Part shown: one piece after another, positions 37,319 through 45,236 of the stretch
Layout: each line of letters starts with the position of its first letter
Numbering within the stretch: position 1 is the stretch's first letter
Origin: Lachnospiraceae bacterium
GTDB taxonomy: Bacteria; Bacillota; Clostridia; Lachnospirales; Lachnospiraceae
Length of the DNA stretch: 64,000 nucleotides
Direction of reading: 5' to 3'
NCBI GenBank assembly: GCA_017457865.1
Contig: JAFTGN010000098.1
Location: forward strand, 62,001 to 126,000
Notes under the pieces: model-generated
What the model saw: only the letters and a program-made list of their open reading frames with translations
Database searches by the model: none
Told to the model about the DNA's origin: nothing
Position numbers and translations under genes: made by a program

Positions 37319-38767
37319 TTATTCCAATACCATCAGGTTGTTCAATTCCGGATCCTCTGTTCCCTGCATGGAACATCCTTTTTCTCTGGCATATAAGATA
37401 TATTCTATGATTTCTTTTGTAATCCGCTCTCCCGGTGCCAGAATAGGGATTCCTGGGGGATAACACATGACAAACTCGCCACAGATGCATCCTTCCGTAG
37501 CACGCACCGGTTTGGATACTTTATGAGAATAAAATGCCTGCTGGGGCGTCACCACCACTTCCGGATTGATAAACTCTGCAGATACCATACCTACCTGATC
37601 CTGCTCATAGAGACGGCGAATCTCTGCCAAAGCCCCTACCAGACGTTCAATATCCTGCATCCGGTCTCCGATGGAAATGTACGCCAAAATATTGGCAATG
37701 TCTCCAAACTCGATCTGAATGTCATATTCATCCCGTAACAGATCATACACTTCAATGCCATCTAATCCCACGCCTCTGGTATACACAGAAAGCTTGGTCA
37801 CATCATAATCAAAAATACTGCTGCCATTGACCAGTTCCTTGCCATAGGCATAATATCCGCCGATGGCATTGATCTCCTCTCTGGCATACTCTGCCCACTG
37901 GCTGACTTTCCCAAAAGACTCTCTGCCCCGCAGTGCCAGATTCCGTCTGGAAATATCCAGACTGGACAGCAGCAGATAGGATGCACTGGTGGTCTGGGTC
38001 AGATTGATGATCTGACGGACATAATCCGCATTAACCCCTTTTCCTGTCAGCAAAATAGAACTCTGGGTCAGACTCCCTCCTGACTTATGCATAGACACAG
38101 CTGCCATATCTGCCCCCGCCTGCATGGCAGGAACCGGCAATCCTTCTCCAAAATACAGATGAGTGCCATGGGCCTCGTCAGCTAACACCTTCAAGCCGTG
38201 GGCATGGGCAAACTTGACAATGGACACAATATCTGAGCAGATTCCATAGTAGGTAGGATTATTCACCAGAATCGCCACAGCCTTGGGATGACTCAGGATT
38301 GCTTCTTCCACCTGCTCCATCCGCATACCAAGGGCAATGCCCAGCTGGACATTCACATCCGGATTGATATAAACAGGCGTGGCACCACACAAAATCAGTG
38401 CATTGATCACACTTTTGTGTACATTTCTAGGTACAATAATCTCATCCCCTGCCTTACAGACAGACAATACCATACTTTGTACCGCTGATGTGGTACCGCC
38501 TACCATCAAAAATGCATGCTCTGCCCCAAACGCATCTGCCGTCAATTCCTCTGCTTCCCGGATAACAGACACCGGATGACACAGGTTGTCCAGAGGTTTC
38601 ATAGAATTCACGTCAATTCCCACACACTGTTGTCCCAAAAGCTGTACCAGCTCCGGATTTCCTCTGCCGCGCTTATGTCCCGGCACATCAAAGGGTACGA
38701 TCCGCTGCTTGCGGAAACGTTCCAACGCCTCATAAATAGGTGCCTTTTCCTGTAATGTTCGATTCAT
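37319..38767 (-). CDS. speA: Arginine/lysine/ornithine decarboxylase (fold-I, probably arginine decarboxylase)
   Basis: 482-aa PLP enzyme of the Orn/Lys/Arg decarboxylase major-domain family. It shows PFDVPGHKRGRGNPELVQLLG, GVDVNSM-like text (CVGIDVNSMKPLDNLCHP), AFLMVGGTTSAVQSMVL, the PLP lysine in AAVSMHKSGGSLTQSS after DEAHGTHLYFGE, and the C-terminal domain PPGIPILAPGERIT. Arginine as substrate is inferred because aguA and aguB, which use agmatine, lie in the same operon. ATG at 38765-38767 behind TTGGGGA. It is the first gene of the operon and is preceded by a structured leader with an intrinsic terminator. Confidence 0.92.
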   Translation of the reverse strand: MNRTLQEKAPIYEALERFRKQRIVPFDVPGHKRGRGNPELVQLLGQQCVGIDVNSMKPLDNLCHPVSVIREAEELTADAFGAEHAFLMVGGTTSAVQSMVLSVCKAGDEIIVPRNVHKSVINALILCGATPVYINPDVNVQLGIALGMRMEQVEEAILSHPKAVAILVNNPTYYGICSDIVSIVKFAHAHGLKVLADEAHGTHLYFGEGLPVPAMQAGADMAAVSMHKSGGSLTQSSILLTGKGVNADYVRQIINLTQTTSASYLLLSSLDISRRNLALRGRESFGKVSQWAEYAREEINAIGGYYAYGKELVNGSSIFDYDVTKLSVYTRGVGLDGIEVYDLLRDEYDIQIEFGDIANILAYISIGDRMQDIERLVGALAEIRRLYEQDQVGMVSAEFINPEVVVTPQQAFYSHKVSKPVRATEGCICGEFVMCYPPGIPILAPGERITKEIIEYILYAREKGCSMQGTEDPELNNLMVLE

Positions 38768-38802
38768 GATTTTCCCCAATCCACATTCTTTTGCATAAAA
38801 TA

Positions 38803-39073
38803 AAGACAGATGGCTGCATTGCATCACCTGTCTTACATTTACTTATTTCGTTCAGAGTCTATACAGCAAATACTTTTCCTACTCTTATTGACCGTTTCAC
38901 AAGATGATATGCATTTCACACAGATCCGTAAATCTCTTATAAAATTTGAGCGCGTACGCAATCAATAATGCGGCCTCACACCGCTGCGGCAGCTGACCCG
39001 CCTGTCCGTATGGGCTACCTTCTACAGTCCAACTGCAAAAGTGGTCATATATTTGATGTATAAACATACATAC
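38803..39073 (-). ncRNA. Structured leader (candidate attenuator/riboswitch or separate ncRNA) upstream of speA
   Basis: From the expected transcript start near 39073 to the terminator at 38803-38834 lie ~270 nt with no open frame of note. Visible elements on the minus strand are: GC-rich hairpins such as CTGT...CC-CATAC-GG-ACAG and GCGGT-GTGAG-GCCGC around 38970-39030; partial pairing between the 5' end (TTACTG...) and the 3' part (...AATGTAAG); and then the terminator AAGACAG / CTGTCTT followed by TTTATTTT. The speA start is only 36 bp beyond. It may be an attenuated leader or an independent small RNA (6S-like or raiA-like cannot be excluded). Confidence 0.5.
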
Positions 39074-39079
39074 AGTAAC

Positions 39080-39107
39080 ACTATATCACAATTTTCGGCT
39101 TTGTCAA
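39080..39107 (-). promoter_or_regulatory. Promoter of the speA leader
   Basis: On the minus strand a perfect TTGACA (39102-39107) and TATAGT (39080-39085) with a 16-bp spacer. A second promoter nearer to speA was not seen. Confidence 0.7.
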
Positions 39108-39170
39108 CCAAATCTTTTCATGCAAAAAGCTTCCCTCAGCAAAGAAGATAGACTTTCCGATAATATCATT

Positions 39171-39851
39171 CTACAATATTTCCATCCCCATTTGAAACAA
39201 ATGAATGATCTTTTCTCCATCTGCCATTCCATAGGTTCTCATACTGCCGCTCAGCCGTTCCGGATGCCATTGCACAGACCAGATGGGCAGTTTTTCATGC
39301 TCCATTCCTTCGATAACCGGACGTCTGCCCTTCCACCAGGCATTGACTGTCATATCTTTCCCCGGGCACGCCACTGCCTGATGATGCCAGGAATTGACTA
39401 TGATTTGACTTGGATACACCTTTGACAGCTGACTCCCCGGCACAATCTGCACCATATGTCTGGCATCTTCCCCATCCTGTCCTTCATGCCATTTTGCCTC
39501 AGGCAGATCACAATACAAACTGCCTCCAAAATACAATGCAATGAGCTGGTGTCCTTTGCAGACACCAAGCACCGGAATCTGTCTTTGTACTGCTCTGTCC
39601 AATATGGCAAACTGCACCCTGTCCAGATTCCGGTCAACCTGATGAAGACAGTTCTTTTTCAAGTCCACATATACCTGCGATGTTCCGGGCAGATCAGGGG
39701 CAATATCTCCCCCTCCCGGTAAAACCAATGCATCACAATTCTCTACATCCGCAACACGCAAAGAAACAAAAGAGTCCATCCCCGCTTCCTGCAATGCTCT
39801 GACATAGTTTCCTGTCAGCCTTTCATAACCGGCAACCATGACTTTCCCCAC
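39171..39851 (-). CDS. Class I glutamine amidotransferase-like hydrolase (peptidase C26)
   Basis: A 226-aa PuuD-like protein of the gamma-glutamyl hydrolase family. It has DALVLPGGGDIAPDL at the oxyanion region, the nucleophile elbow VLGVCKGHQLIALYFGG (Cys about 98), and the His-Glu pair in VQWHPERLSGS. SWHHQAV is also family-typical. These enzymes cleave gamma-glutamyl amides such as gamma-glutamyl-GABA. Given its place upstream of the polyamine operon, a role in gamma-glutamylated amine breakdown is possible but not shown; it has a separate transcript. Confidence 0.88.
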   Translation of the reverse strand: MGKVMVAGYERLTGNYVRALQEAGMDSFVSLRVADVENCDALVLPGGGDIAPDLPGTSQVYVDLKKNCLHQVDRNLDRVQFAILDRAVQRQIPVLGVCKGHQLIALYFGGSLYCDLPEAKWHEGQDGEDARHMVQIVPGSQLSKVYPSQIIVNSWHHQAVACPGKDMTVNAWWKGRRPVIEGMEHEKLPIWSVQWHPERLSGSMRTYGMADGEKIIHLFQMGMEIL

Positions 39852-39945
39852 GATGCCTTCCTCCTGTAATCGCCTACTGTTACTACAATATATGCGCAGT
39901 CAGAAAAGGCTGTGGAAAATTGTCCCCTGAAATCCCCTGCCAGGT

Positions 39946-40446
39946 TTAATAACTGCGAATGGGATCGTCCGTATCGTCCTCCGGTGTAATCGACCGGATC
40001 ACCACATCATACCCATAGGAATCGTCTACTTTTACGTGTACCTTATCTCCTACTTTATGACCACGGATGGCTTTTCCAAGTTGTGACTCAATGCTGATAT
40101 ACCCACGCAATGAATCTCCACGCATGGTGGTCACCAGTTTCACTTCTTCTGTTTCATCATCCTCTTCAAAATACAATTCCACCCGGTCATTCAACCCCAC
40201 CTCATCGGTACTGCTATGGTCTTCAATGACAATGGCAGTTTTGATCATATTTTCCAGATAACGAATCCGGCTTTCGTTTTTATTTTTCTCCTTTTTGGCA
40301 GCATAATATTCAAAATTTTCACTTAAATCTCCCTGGGCACGGGCTTCCTTCACTGCCTCTATGGCCTCCTTGCGCACCACCAGCTTGCGGTAGGCAATCT
40401 CCTCTTTCATTTTCTCAATATCACTTTGCGTCATGCGATCATGCAT
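39946..40446 (-). CDS. greA: Transcription elongation factor GreA/GreB family
   Basis: A 166-aa Gre factor that stimulates RNA polymerase to cleave backtracked transcripts. The N-terminal coiled coil carries the tip acidic residues in EARAQGDLSENFEYYAAKKEK. The C-terminal FKBP-like domain has DRVELYFEEDDETEEVKLV, ISIESQLGKAIRGHKVGDKV. The C-terminus is longer and more acidic than usual (SITPEDDTDDPIRSY). ATG at 40444-40446 with AAAGGAG. A 224-bp repeat element lies 30 bp upstream, in its leader. Confidence 0.93.
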   Translation of the reverse strand: MHDRMTQSDIEKMKEEIAYRKLVVRKEAIEAVKEARAQGDLSENFEYYAAKKEKNKNESRIRYLENMIKTAIVIEDHSSTDEVGLNDRVELYFEEDDETEEVKLVTTMRGDSLRGYISIESQLGKAIRGHKVGDKVHVKVDDSYGYDVVIRSITPEDDTDDPIRSY

Positions 40447-40475
40447 CTGATTTCTCCTTTCCCCTATCCAGTCTT

Positions 40476-40699
40476 TCGGTAATTGCGAAACTATGACACC
40501 GAACGCTTTTCATCAAAATTTTTATTTGAAAAACACGCTCTCGCTTCGGTTCCATGCAGCGGTACTAATATTTTTTATCGTAATATGAATATATTACTCA
40601 AAAAATAAAGTACCGGCATTCCACAAAGTTTTTCAAATGAAAAAATTTCTGATGTACAAGCTGTTTTCTGGTTTCCTCAAAGAGTTTCGCAATTGCCTA
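40476..40699. repeat. Family A inverted-repeat element, full length (224 bp), with 10-bp target duplication
   Basis: Ends are TCGGTAATTGCGAAACT and, inverted, TTGCGAAACTCTTTG...; further in, each arm carries a TTTTTCAAAT/ATTTGAAAAA pair. The core is a 58-bp palindrome (GGTACT, ATTTTTT, GTAATAT and complements). Flanking 10-bp direct repeats ATCCAGTCTT are at 40466-40475 and 40700-40709. The core sequence GCCGGTACTT and the total size match the element at 6134-6359. No protein is encoded. Confidence 0.88.
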
Positions 40700-40761
40700 A
40701 TCCAGTCTTAGACAATTGCAATACATCTCTTCCAAAACACATGCTTCCTGACTTCTATCCC

Positions 40762-40790
40762 TTGTCTTTTGCAGAATTTCCTATTACAAT
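40762..40790 (+). promoter_or_regulatory. Promoter of the nitrilase-family gene
   Basis: TTGTCT (40762-40767) and TACAAT (40785-40790) with a 17-bp spacer. The rest of 40800-40880 holds a small hairpin (AGACCCCATC...GGGTGTTCT) and the ribosome site CGGAGGA. Nothing else was seen in the 40447-40889 intergenic stretch besides this and the repeat element. Confidence 0.55.
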
Positions 40791-40889
40791 GAGTTCAGAC
40801 CCCATCTGATTGGGTGTTCTGATTCTTTCTGTATCATACTACTTTACAGAACAGATTGCAAATCAAAAAGTATCGGAGGATCTCATGAT

Positions 40890-41705
40890 ATGAAAAGTAT
40901 CATCGTCATGGCACAGACAGAAGCCTGCCCGAATGCCGCACAAAACCTGCAAAAAGCAGCCGCTGCTGTAAAAGAAGCGGCTGCACTCTATCACGGAAAT
41001 ATGATCATTTTCCCGGAAGTCTTTATGGATAGCCATCCCATCGGCACTCCCAGAGAAACGGTCATCTCCACTGCCCAGTCTTTAGACGGACCATTCGTCA
41101 CAGGCATGAGGGCTCTGGCAAAAGAATCTCACATCTGGATGGTATTTGGTATGACAGAGCGAACCGGCAACCCTGCCGATGACCGCAGTTTTAACACCAC
41201 CGTCATCCTGAATTCAGAAGGGGAAATCGTCAGCACCTATCACAAAACCCATATGTATGACGCCTTCGGCGTAAAGGAATCTGATACCTATGTTCCCAGT
41301 GATCAGCTGTTCACTCCTGTAGATACCCCCTTTGGCCGTATCGGTCTGATGGTCTGCTATGAACTGCGCTTTCCGGAAATCGCCCGCAGTCAGGCATTGC
41401 AGGGAGCAGAAATTCTCATCGTCCCAGCCGGATGGGTCAAAGGCGATCTGAAAAGCCACCACTGGAAAAGCCTGCTCACTGCCCGGGCACTGGAAAACAC
41501 CATCTATGTACTGGGTTGTGATTTATACAGCAAAGACTCCTATATGGGGGAAAGCATGGCAGTAGACCCGATGGGTGTATCCATCGCTTCTGCCGGAGAA
41601 GGCAGCTGCCTGATCCCCTGCTATATCGACACAGACCGGATCCGGGCAGTGAGAGAAAAATTGCCCTGCTGGGCAAACCGCCGCCCGGAATTGTATACTT
41701 TATAA
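40890..41705 (+). CDS. Carbon-nitrogen hydrolase (nitrilase superfamily)
   Basis: A 271-aa amidohydrolase. The triad is Glu in IIFPEVFMDSHP, Lys in STYHKTHMYDAFG and Cys in GLMVCYELRFPEIAR. YHKTHMYD and CYELRFPE are typical of the omega-amidase/deaminated-glutathione-amidase (NIT) branch rather than true nitrilases. The substrate is probably a short dicarboxylate monoamide or a damaged metabolite, inferred only from motif type. ATG at 40890 follows CGGAGGATCTCATGAT. Monocistronic. Distinct from AguB, which is in the same superfamily. Confidence 0.88.
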   Translation: MKSIIVMAQTEACPNAAQNLQKAAAAVKEAAALYHGNMIIFPEVFMDSHPIGTPRETVISTAQSLDGPFVTGMRALAKESHIWMVFGMTERTGNPADDRSFNTTVILNSEGEIVSTYHKTHMYDAFGVKESDTYVPSDQLFTPVDTPFGRIGLMVCYELRFPEIARSQALQGAEILIVPAGWVKGDLKSHHWKSLLTARALENTIYVLGCDLYSKDSYMGESMAVDPMGVSIASAGEGSCLIPCYIDTDRIRAVREKLPCWANRRPELYTL

Positions 41706-41721
41706 AAAGACAGCTGTATCA

Positions 41722-41773
41722 TGTACCGCCCCCATCGTTAGATTTTTTGATCTGACTTTTGGGGGGCGGTACA
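41722..41773. repeat. Strong inverted repeat after the nitrilase-family gene
   Basis: Near-perfect 12-13 bp arms TGTACCGCCCCC / GGGGGGCGGTACA enclose a smaller hairpin (AGAT...ATCT). There is no clear T-run on either strand, so a simple intrinsic terminator is not certain. It lies directly beside the family A element that starts at 41781. Confidence 0.6.
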
Positions 41774-41780
41774 TCAATCA

Positions 41781-41892
41781 TAGGCAATTGCGAAACTCTT
41801 TGAAACGATCACAAAACAGCCTACACATCAGAAAGTTTTTCAAATAAAAAGTTTGATGAAAGGAATTCGGTGTCATAGTTCGCAATTGTCTA
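41781..41892. repeat. Family A inverted-repeat element, 112-bp form
   Basis: Starts TAGGCAATTGCGAAACTCTT and ends GTTCGCAATTGTCTA. The left part (AACAGCCTACACATCAGAAA) aligns with the copies at 37234 and 40476, and the right part (TTTTTCAAATAAAAAGTTTGATGAAAGG-ATTCGGTGTCATAG) aligns with 40476 reversed and 1674. The central palindrome is missing. No matching 10-bp flanks were found. Confidence 0.85.
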
Positions 41893-41900
41893 TGTATCCA

Positions 41901-42776
41901 TCAATAAGAAAGGATCTCGTATCCATCTTCTGTCACCACCAACTGTACTTCCCACTGGGCGGATGGTGCCCCGTCATCCGTATAGACGGTCCATCCGTCC
42001 GCTTCATCTACAAACACTTCATCGGTTCCCATATTGATCATGGGCTCAATGGTAAATACCATGCCAGGTACCATCAGCATCTCTGTGCCACGTTTGGATA
42101 CAAAGCTGACCCATGGATCTTCATGAAATTCCAGACCGATACCATGACCGCCGATATCTCTCACTACAGAATAGCCGTTTTCTCTGGCAAAATCATGGAT
42201 TGCCTGCCCCATGTCTCCTAAAAATCCCCAGGGTTTGACTTCTGCCAGTCCTACCTGAATGCTTTCCTTGGTCACTTCCACCAGACGCTTCCTCTCCGGA
42301 GACACATTGCCAATGCAGAACATACGGGAAGAATCAGAAAAATATCCCCGATAAATCGTAGACACGTCTACGTTGATGATATCTCCATCCTGCAACACCA
42401 CATCCTCTGACGGAATACCATGGCATACCTGGTCATTGATAGATGTGCAGACACTTTTCGGAAACCCTTCATAGTTCAATGGTGCCGGAATCCCCCCCAT
42501 AGCTGTGGTCTGCTCATATACCCAACGGTCTATTTCCTCTGTCGTAATCCCTGCCCTGATATGCTCTGCTACATAATCCAACACTGCAATGTTGATCTTT
42601 GCACTTTCCCGAATGCCTTGAATCTGCTCCGGTGTCTTGATCAGGCTATGATCTGGTACCAGTGCCCCTTTCATACGAAACGCCTCTAATTTTTCATCAA
42701 AGGCACAGTGACACTTTTTATATTTTTTTCCGCTGCCGCACCAGCAGACATCATTTCTACCCAACGCTTTATTCAT
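41901..42776 (-). CDS. map: Methionine aminopeptidase type I with N-terminal SEC-C zinc motif
   Basis: A 291-aa MetAP that removes the initiator Met. An N-terminal SEC-C knuckle, CWCGSGKKYKKCHC (about residues 11-24), is followed by a linker and the catalytic pita-bread domain. Metal ligands are in INVDVSTIYRGYFSDSSR (Asp), GHGIGLEFHEDPWV (His), FTIEPMIN (Glu) and QWEVQLVVTEDG (Glu). SEC-C-bearing MetAPs are common in Clostridia and may be secondary to a minimal MetAP in the ribosomal cluster. ATG at 42774-42776 is chosen because GGGAG lies at proper distance. Confidence 0.94.
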   Translation of the reverse strand: MNKALGRNDVCWCGSGKKYKKCHCAFDEKLEAFRMKGALVPDHSLIKTPEQIQGIRESAKINIAVLDYVAEHIRAGITTEEIDRWVYEQTTAMGGIPAPLNYEGFPKSVCTSINDQVCHGIPSEDVVLQDGDIINVDVSTIYRGYFSDSSRMFCIGNVSPERKRLVEVTKESIQVGLAEVKPWGFLGDMGQAIHDFARENGYSVVRDIGGHGIGLEFHEDPWVSFVSKRGTEMLMVPGMVFTIEPMINMGTDEVFVDEADGWTVYTDDGAPSAQWEVQLVVTEDGYEILSY

Positions 42777-43059
42777 ATATGCTCCCATCCGGGTTTTTCA
42801 CCCTATTCTCCCATTTCTCAATGGTCTTTTCTTCCATCTGTTTATTGTAACATGTTTTTCCTATTTCTGCTCATCTTTTTTTCTCATTAAAAATTTTCTG
42901 TTTTTACTTGATTTATGAAATCACAAAGAATGTAATATAATCAATCTTTCATTTCCATATTTTTCCGAATAGATACACTGTTGGAATATGGATCAGTTAT
43001 GACCATTTTATATTTGCCAGTTACCAACCCTCACATTTTATTTTGCAAGGAATGACCAT

Positions 43060-44370
43060 ATGATTCGACAATATCAGACAAAAAATGTATACGAAGCACT
43101 ACAGGATCGACTGGAATATCTGTTTCAGGAATTTGAAAATATCTACATTTCGTTCAGTGGTGGAAAAGATAGCGGATTACTTTTACAGCTTCTATTAGAC
43201 TATAAACGCACCCATTATCCTGACAGAACCATCGGCTTATTCCATCAGGATTTTGAAGCCCAGTATTCTGTCACCACAGAATTTGTGACACAGATGTTTG
43301 CGCAATATGCACCGGAAACCGATGCCTACTGGGTCTGTCTGCCTATGGCAACCCGCACGGCTGTCAGCAATTATGAAATGTTCTGGTACCCATGGGATGA
43401 CGAAAAACAGGACATCTGGATCCGGCCTATGCCGGATTATCCTTATGTCATCAATCTGTCCCATCCGTTTACACATTATAAATACAAGATGCATCAGGAA
43501 GATCTGGCAAAACAATTTGGACGCTTTTATAAAGAAAGCCACGGAGGCGGCAAAACAGTCTGTCTTTTGGGCATGCGGGCAGATGAGTCTCTGCAGCGTT
43601 ACAGTGGATTTTTAAACTGTCGCTATGGCTACAAAGGCACCTGCTGGATCAGTAACCAGTTTAAAGATGTGTGGTGTGCTTCTCCCCTTTATGACTGGTC
43701 TGTCAGCGATATATGGGCGGCACATTACAAATTTGGATACGCTTACAACAAACTGTATGATTTATATTATAAAGCAGGTCTCACTCCTGACCAGATGCGT
43801 GTGGCATCCCCATTCAACGACTATTCCAAAGATAGCTTGAATCTATACCGCATCATTGATCCGGAAATCTGGGCAAAATTGGTGGGGCGGGTACGCGGTG
43901 CCAATTTTGGTGCCATTTATGCCCATACCAAAGCACTTGGATACCGCAACGTCACTTTGCCTGAAGGGCACACTTGGGAATCCTACACTCGTTTTCTCCT
44001 GGATACCCTGCCGAAGACTCTGCAGGATAACTATATCCAAAAATTCAATACTTCCATTAAATTCTGGCATGAAACCGGCGGCGGATTATCCGAAGAAACC
44101 ATCCAGGAACTGGAAGCACATGGATACCAGATTCGACGCAACGGAGTATCCAACTATACACTGGATAAAAAATCCAGGATCATTTTCATCGGAAAAATCC
44201 CGGATGATACCGATGATATCAAAAGTTCTAAGGACATTCCCAGCTGGAAGCGAATGTGCTATTGTATCCTAAAAAATGACCATACCTGCCGTTTCATGGG
44301 ATTTGGCTTAAGCCGCCAGGAGCAGAAACGGATCGACCTCATTCGGGAAAAATACAAAGGGATGGTATAA
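43060..44370 (+). CDS. IbrA/YbdN-like PAPS-reductase-family protein (DUF3440)
   Basis: 436 aa. The N-terminal adenine-nucleotide alpha-hydrolase PP-loop is SFSGGKDSG (residues 31-39), as in PAPS reductases, DndC and ATP sulfurylase small subunits. It then has GLFHQDFEAQYSVT, a middle region MRADESLQRYSGF, and two Trp-rich stretches (KGTCWISNQFKDVWCASPLYDWSVSDIW). The C-terminal domain (about residues 300-436) is the DUF3440 type found in E. coli YbdN and IbrA. Reaction unknown. It is followed 66 bp later by a ParB-fold partner, as in ibrA-ibrB and ybdN-ybdM. A possible -10 TATAAT is at 42936-42941. Confidence 0.88.
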   Translation: MIRQYQTKNVYEALQDRLEYLFQEFENIYISFSGGKDSGLLLQLLLDYKRTHYPDRTIGLFHQDFEAQYSVTTEFVTQMFAQYAPETDAYWVCLPMATRTAVSNYEMFWYPWDDEKQDIWIRPMPDYPYVINLSHPFTHYKYKMHQEDLAKQFGRFYKESHGGGKTVCLLGMRADESLQRYSGFLNCRYGYKGTCWISNQFKDVWCASPLYDWSVSDIWAAHYKFGYAYNKLYDLYYKAGLTPDQMRVASPFNDYSKDSLNLYRIIDPEIWAKLVGRVRGANFGAIYAHTKALGYRNVTLPEGHTWESYTRFLLDTLPKTLQDNYIQKFNTSIKFWHETGGGLSEETIQELEAHGYQIRRNGVSNYTLDKKSRIIFIGKIPDDTDDIKSSKDIPSWKRMCYCILKNDHTCRFMGFGLSRQEQKRIDLIREKYKGMV

Positions 44371-44435
44371 TATTTTACAACCCAACAGACAATGACCATC
44401 ATCTGTTCTCACTACATTTACGAGGAGATTTTATA

Positions 44436-45038
44436 ATGAAAGAACCAAACCAGATCAGCCCGGCATATCACGTCATTGCCGTACCAATTGAAAAAATTGT
44501 TCCCAATACATATAATCCCAACACAGTGGCACCACCTGAAATGCGGCTGCTTTACGACAGCATCAAAGAAGACGGGTATACCATGCCCATCGTCTGCTAC
44601 TATGACCAGACAGAAGATCAGTATGTCATTGTAGACGGATTCCATCGTTACCGTGTCATGCTGGAATACCCGGATATTTACCAGAGGGAGCATGGACTGC
44701 TGCCGGTTTCTGTCATTGACAAACCACTCTCTGACCGTATGGCAAGTACCATCCGCCACAACCGGGCAAGAGGTTCCCATGATGTGGATCTGATGAGTAA
44801 TATCATCAGGGAGCTTCATGATATTGGCCGCTCTGACCCATGGATTTCCAAGCATCTGGGCATGGACCGGGATGAGATTCTGCGCTTAAAGCAGATCACA
44901 GGACTGGCCGCTCTATTTCGGGATGTGAACTTTGGACAGGCATGGCAACCAGCAGAAGAATTTGGAGATACTGTACCGGAACCAGAAGCCGGCGATCCCG
45001 AATGGGACTTTGCAGAGGCTGAAGAATCTTTCGTATAA
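44436..45038 (+). CDS. IbrB/YbdM-like ParB-N/Srx-fold protein
   Basis: 200 aa. ParB-like nuclease/sulfiredoxin fold: VIAVPIEKIVPNTYNPNTVAPP, SIKEDGYTMPIVCYYDQTEDQYVIVDGFHRYRV (box with DGFHRYR, residues 67-73), then MASTIRHNRARGSH and a helix-turn-helix-like C-terminal part (SKHLGMDRDEILRLKQITGL). An acidic tail follows. In E. coli the homologue IbrB acts with IbrA to activate immunoglobulin-binding genes; the biochemical role of the pair is unresolved. ATG at 44436 behind GAGGAG. Probably one operon with the preceding gene; a weak terminator follows. Confidence 0.88.
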   Translation: MKEPNQISPAYHVIAVPIEKIVPNTYNPNTVAPPEMRLLYDSIKEDGYTMPIVCYYDQTEDQYVIVDGFHRYRVMLEYPDIYQREHGLLPVSVIDKPLSDRMASTIRHNRARGSHDVDLMSNIIRELHDIGRSDPWISKHLGMDRDEILRLKQITGLAALFRDVNFGQAWQPAEEFGDTVPEPEAGDPEWDFAEAEESFV

Positions 45039-45045
45039 AAAGAAA

Positions 45046-45074
45046 AAGCCTTCGCTGACGAATGGCGAAAGCTT
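45046..45074 (+). terminator. Weak terminator after the IbrB-like gene
   Basis: Stem AAGC-TTCGC / GCGAA-GCTT with a pyrimidine-rich tail (CTCTTC). Confidence 0.4.
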
Positions 45075-45113
45075 CTCTTCTGCATGAATCCAACCTCAAA
45101 TAGTATAAAAATT

Positions 45114-45132
45114 GACCCCAATTTTTGGGGTC
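45114..45132 (-). terminator. Terminator of ssrA
   Basis: On the minus strand GACCCC / GGGGTC hairpin followed by AATTTTTA. Between it and the tmRNA 3' end (45133-45228) nested inverted repeats are seen (GAATTGGACTGA with TCAGTCCAATTTC; GGTCTATTTT with AAAATAGACC). These are structured but of unknown role. Confidence 0.65.
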
Positions 45133-45236
45133 TGAATTGGACTGAAATGGTCTATTTTGATAACTTATGTACAAAGTCAGTCCAATTTCTTTGTAAAAGT
45201 TGTTATAAAATAGCCAAAAATAGACCAGAAATTTAA

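Noticed and set aside
41771..41902. 10-bp target duplication around the 112-bp family A copy
   Set aside because: The flanks ACATCAATCA and TGTATCCATC do not match; not claimed for this copy.
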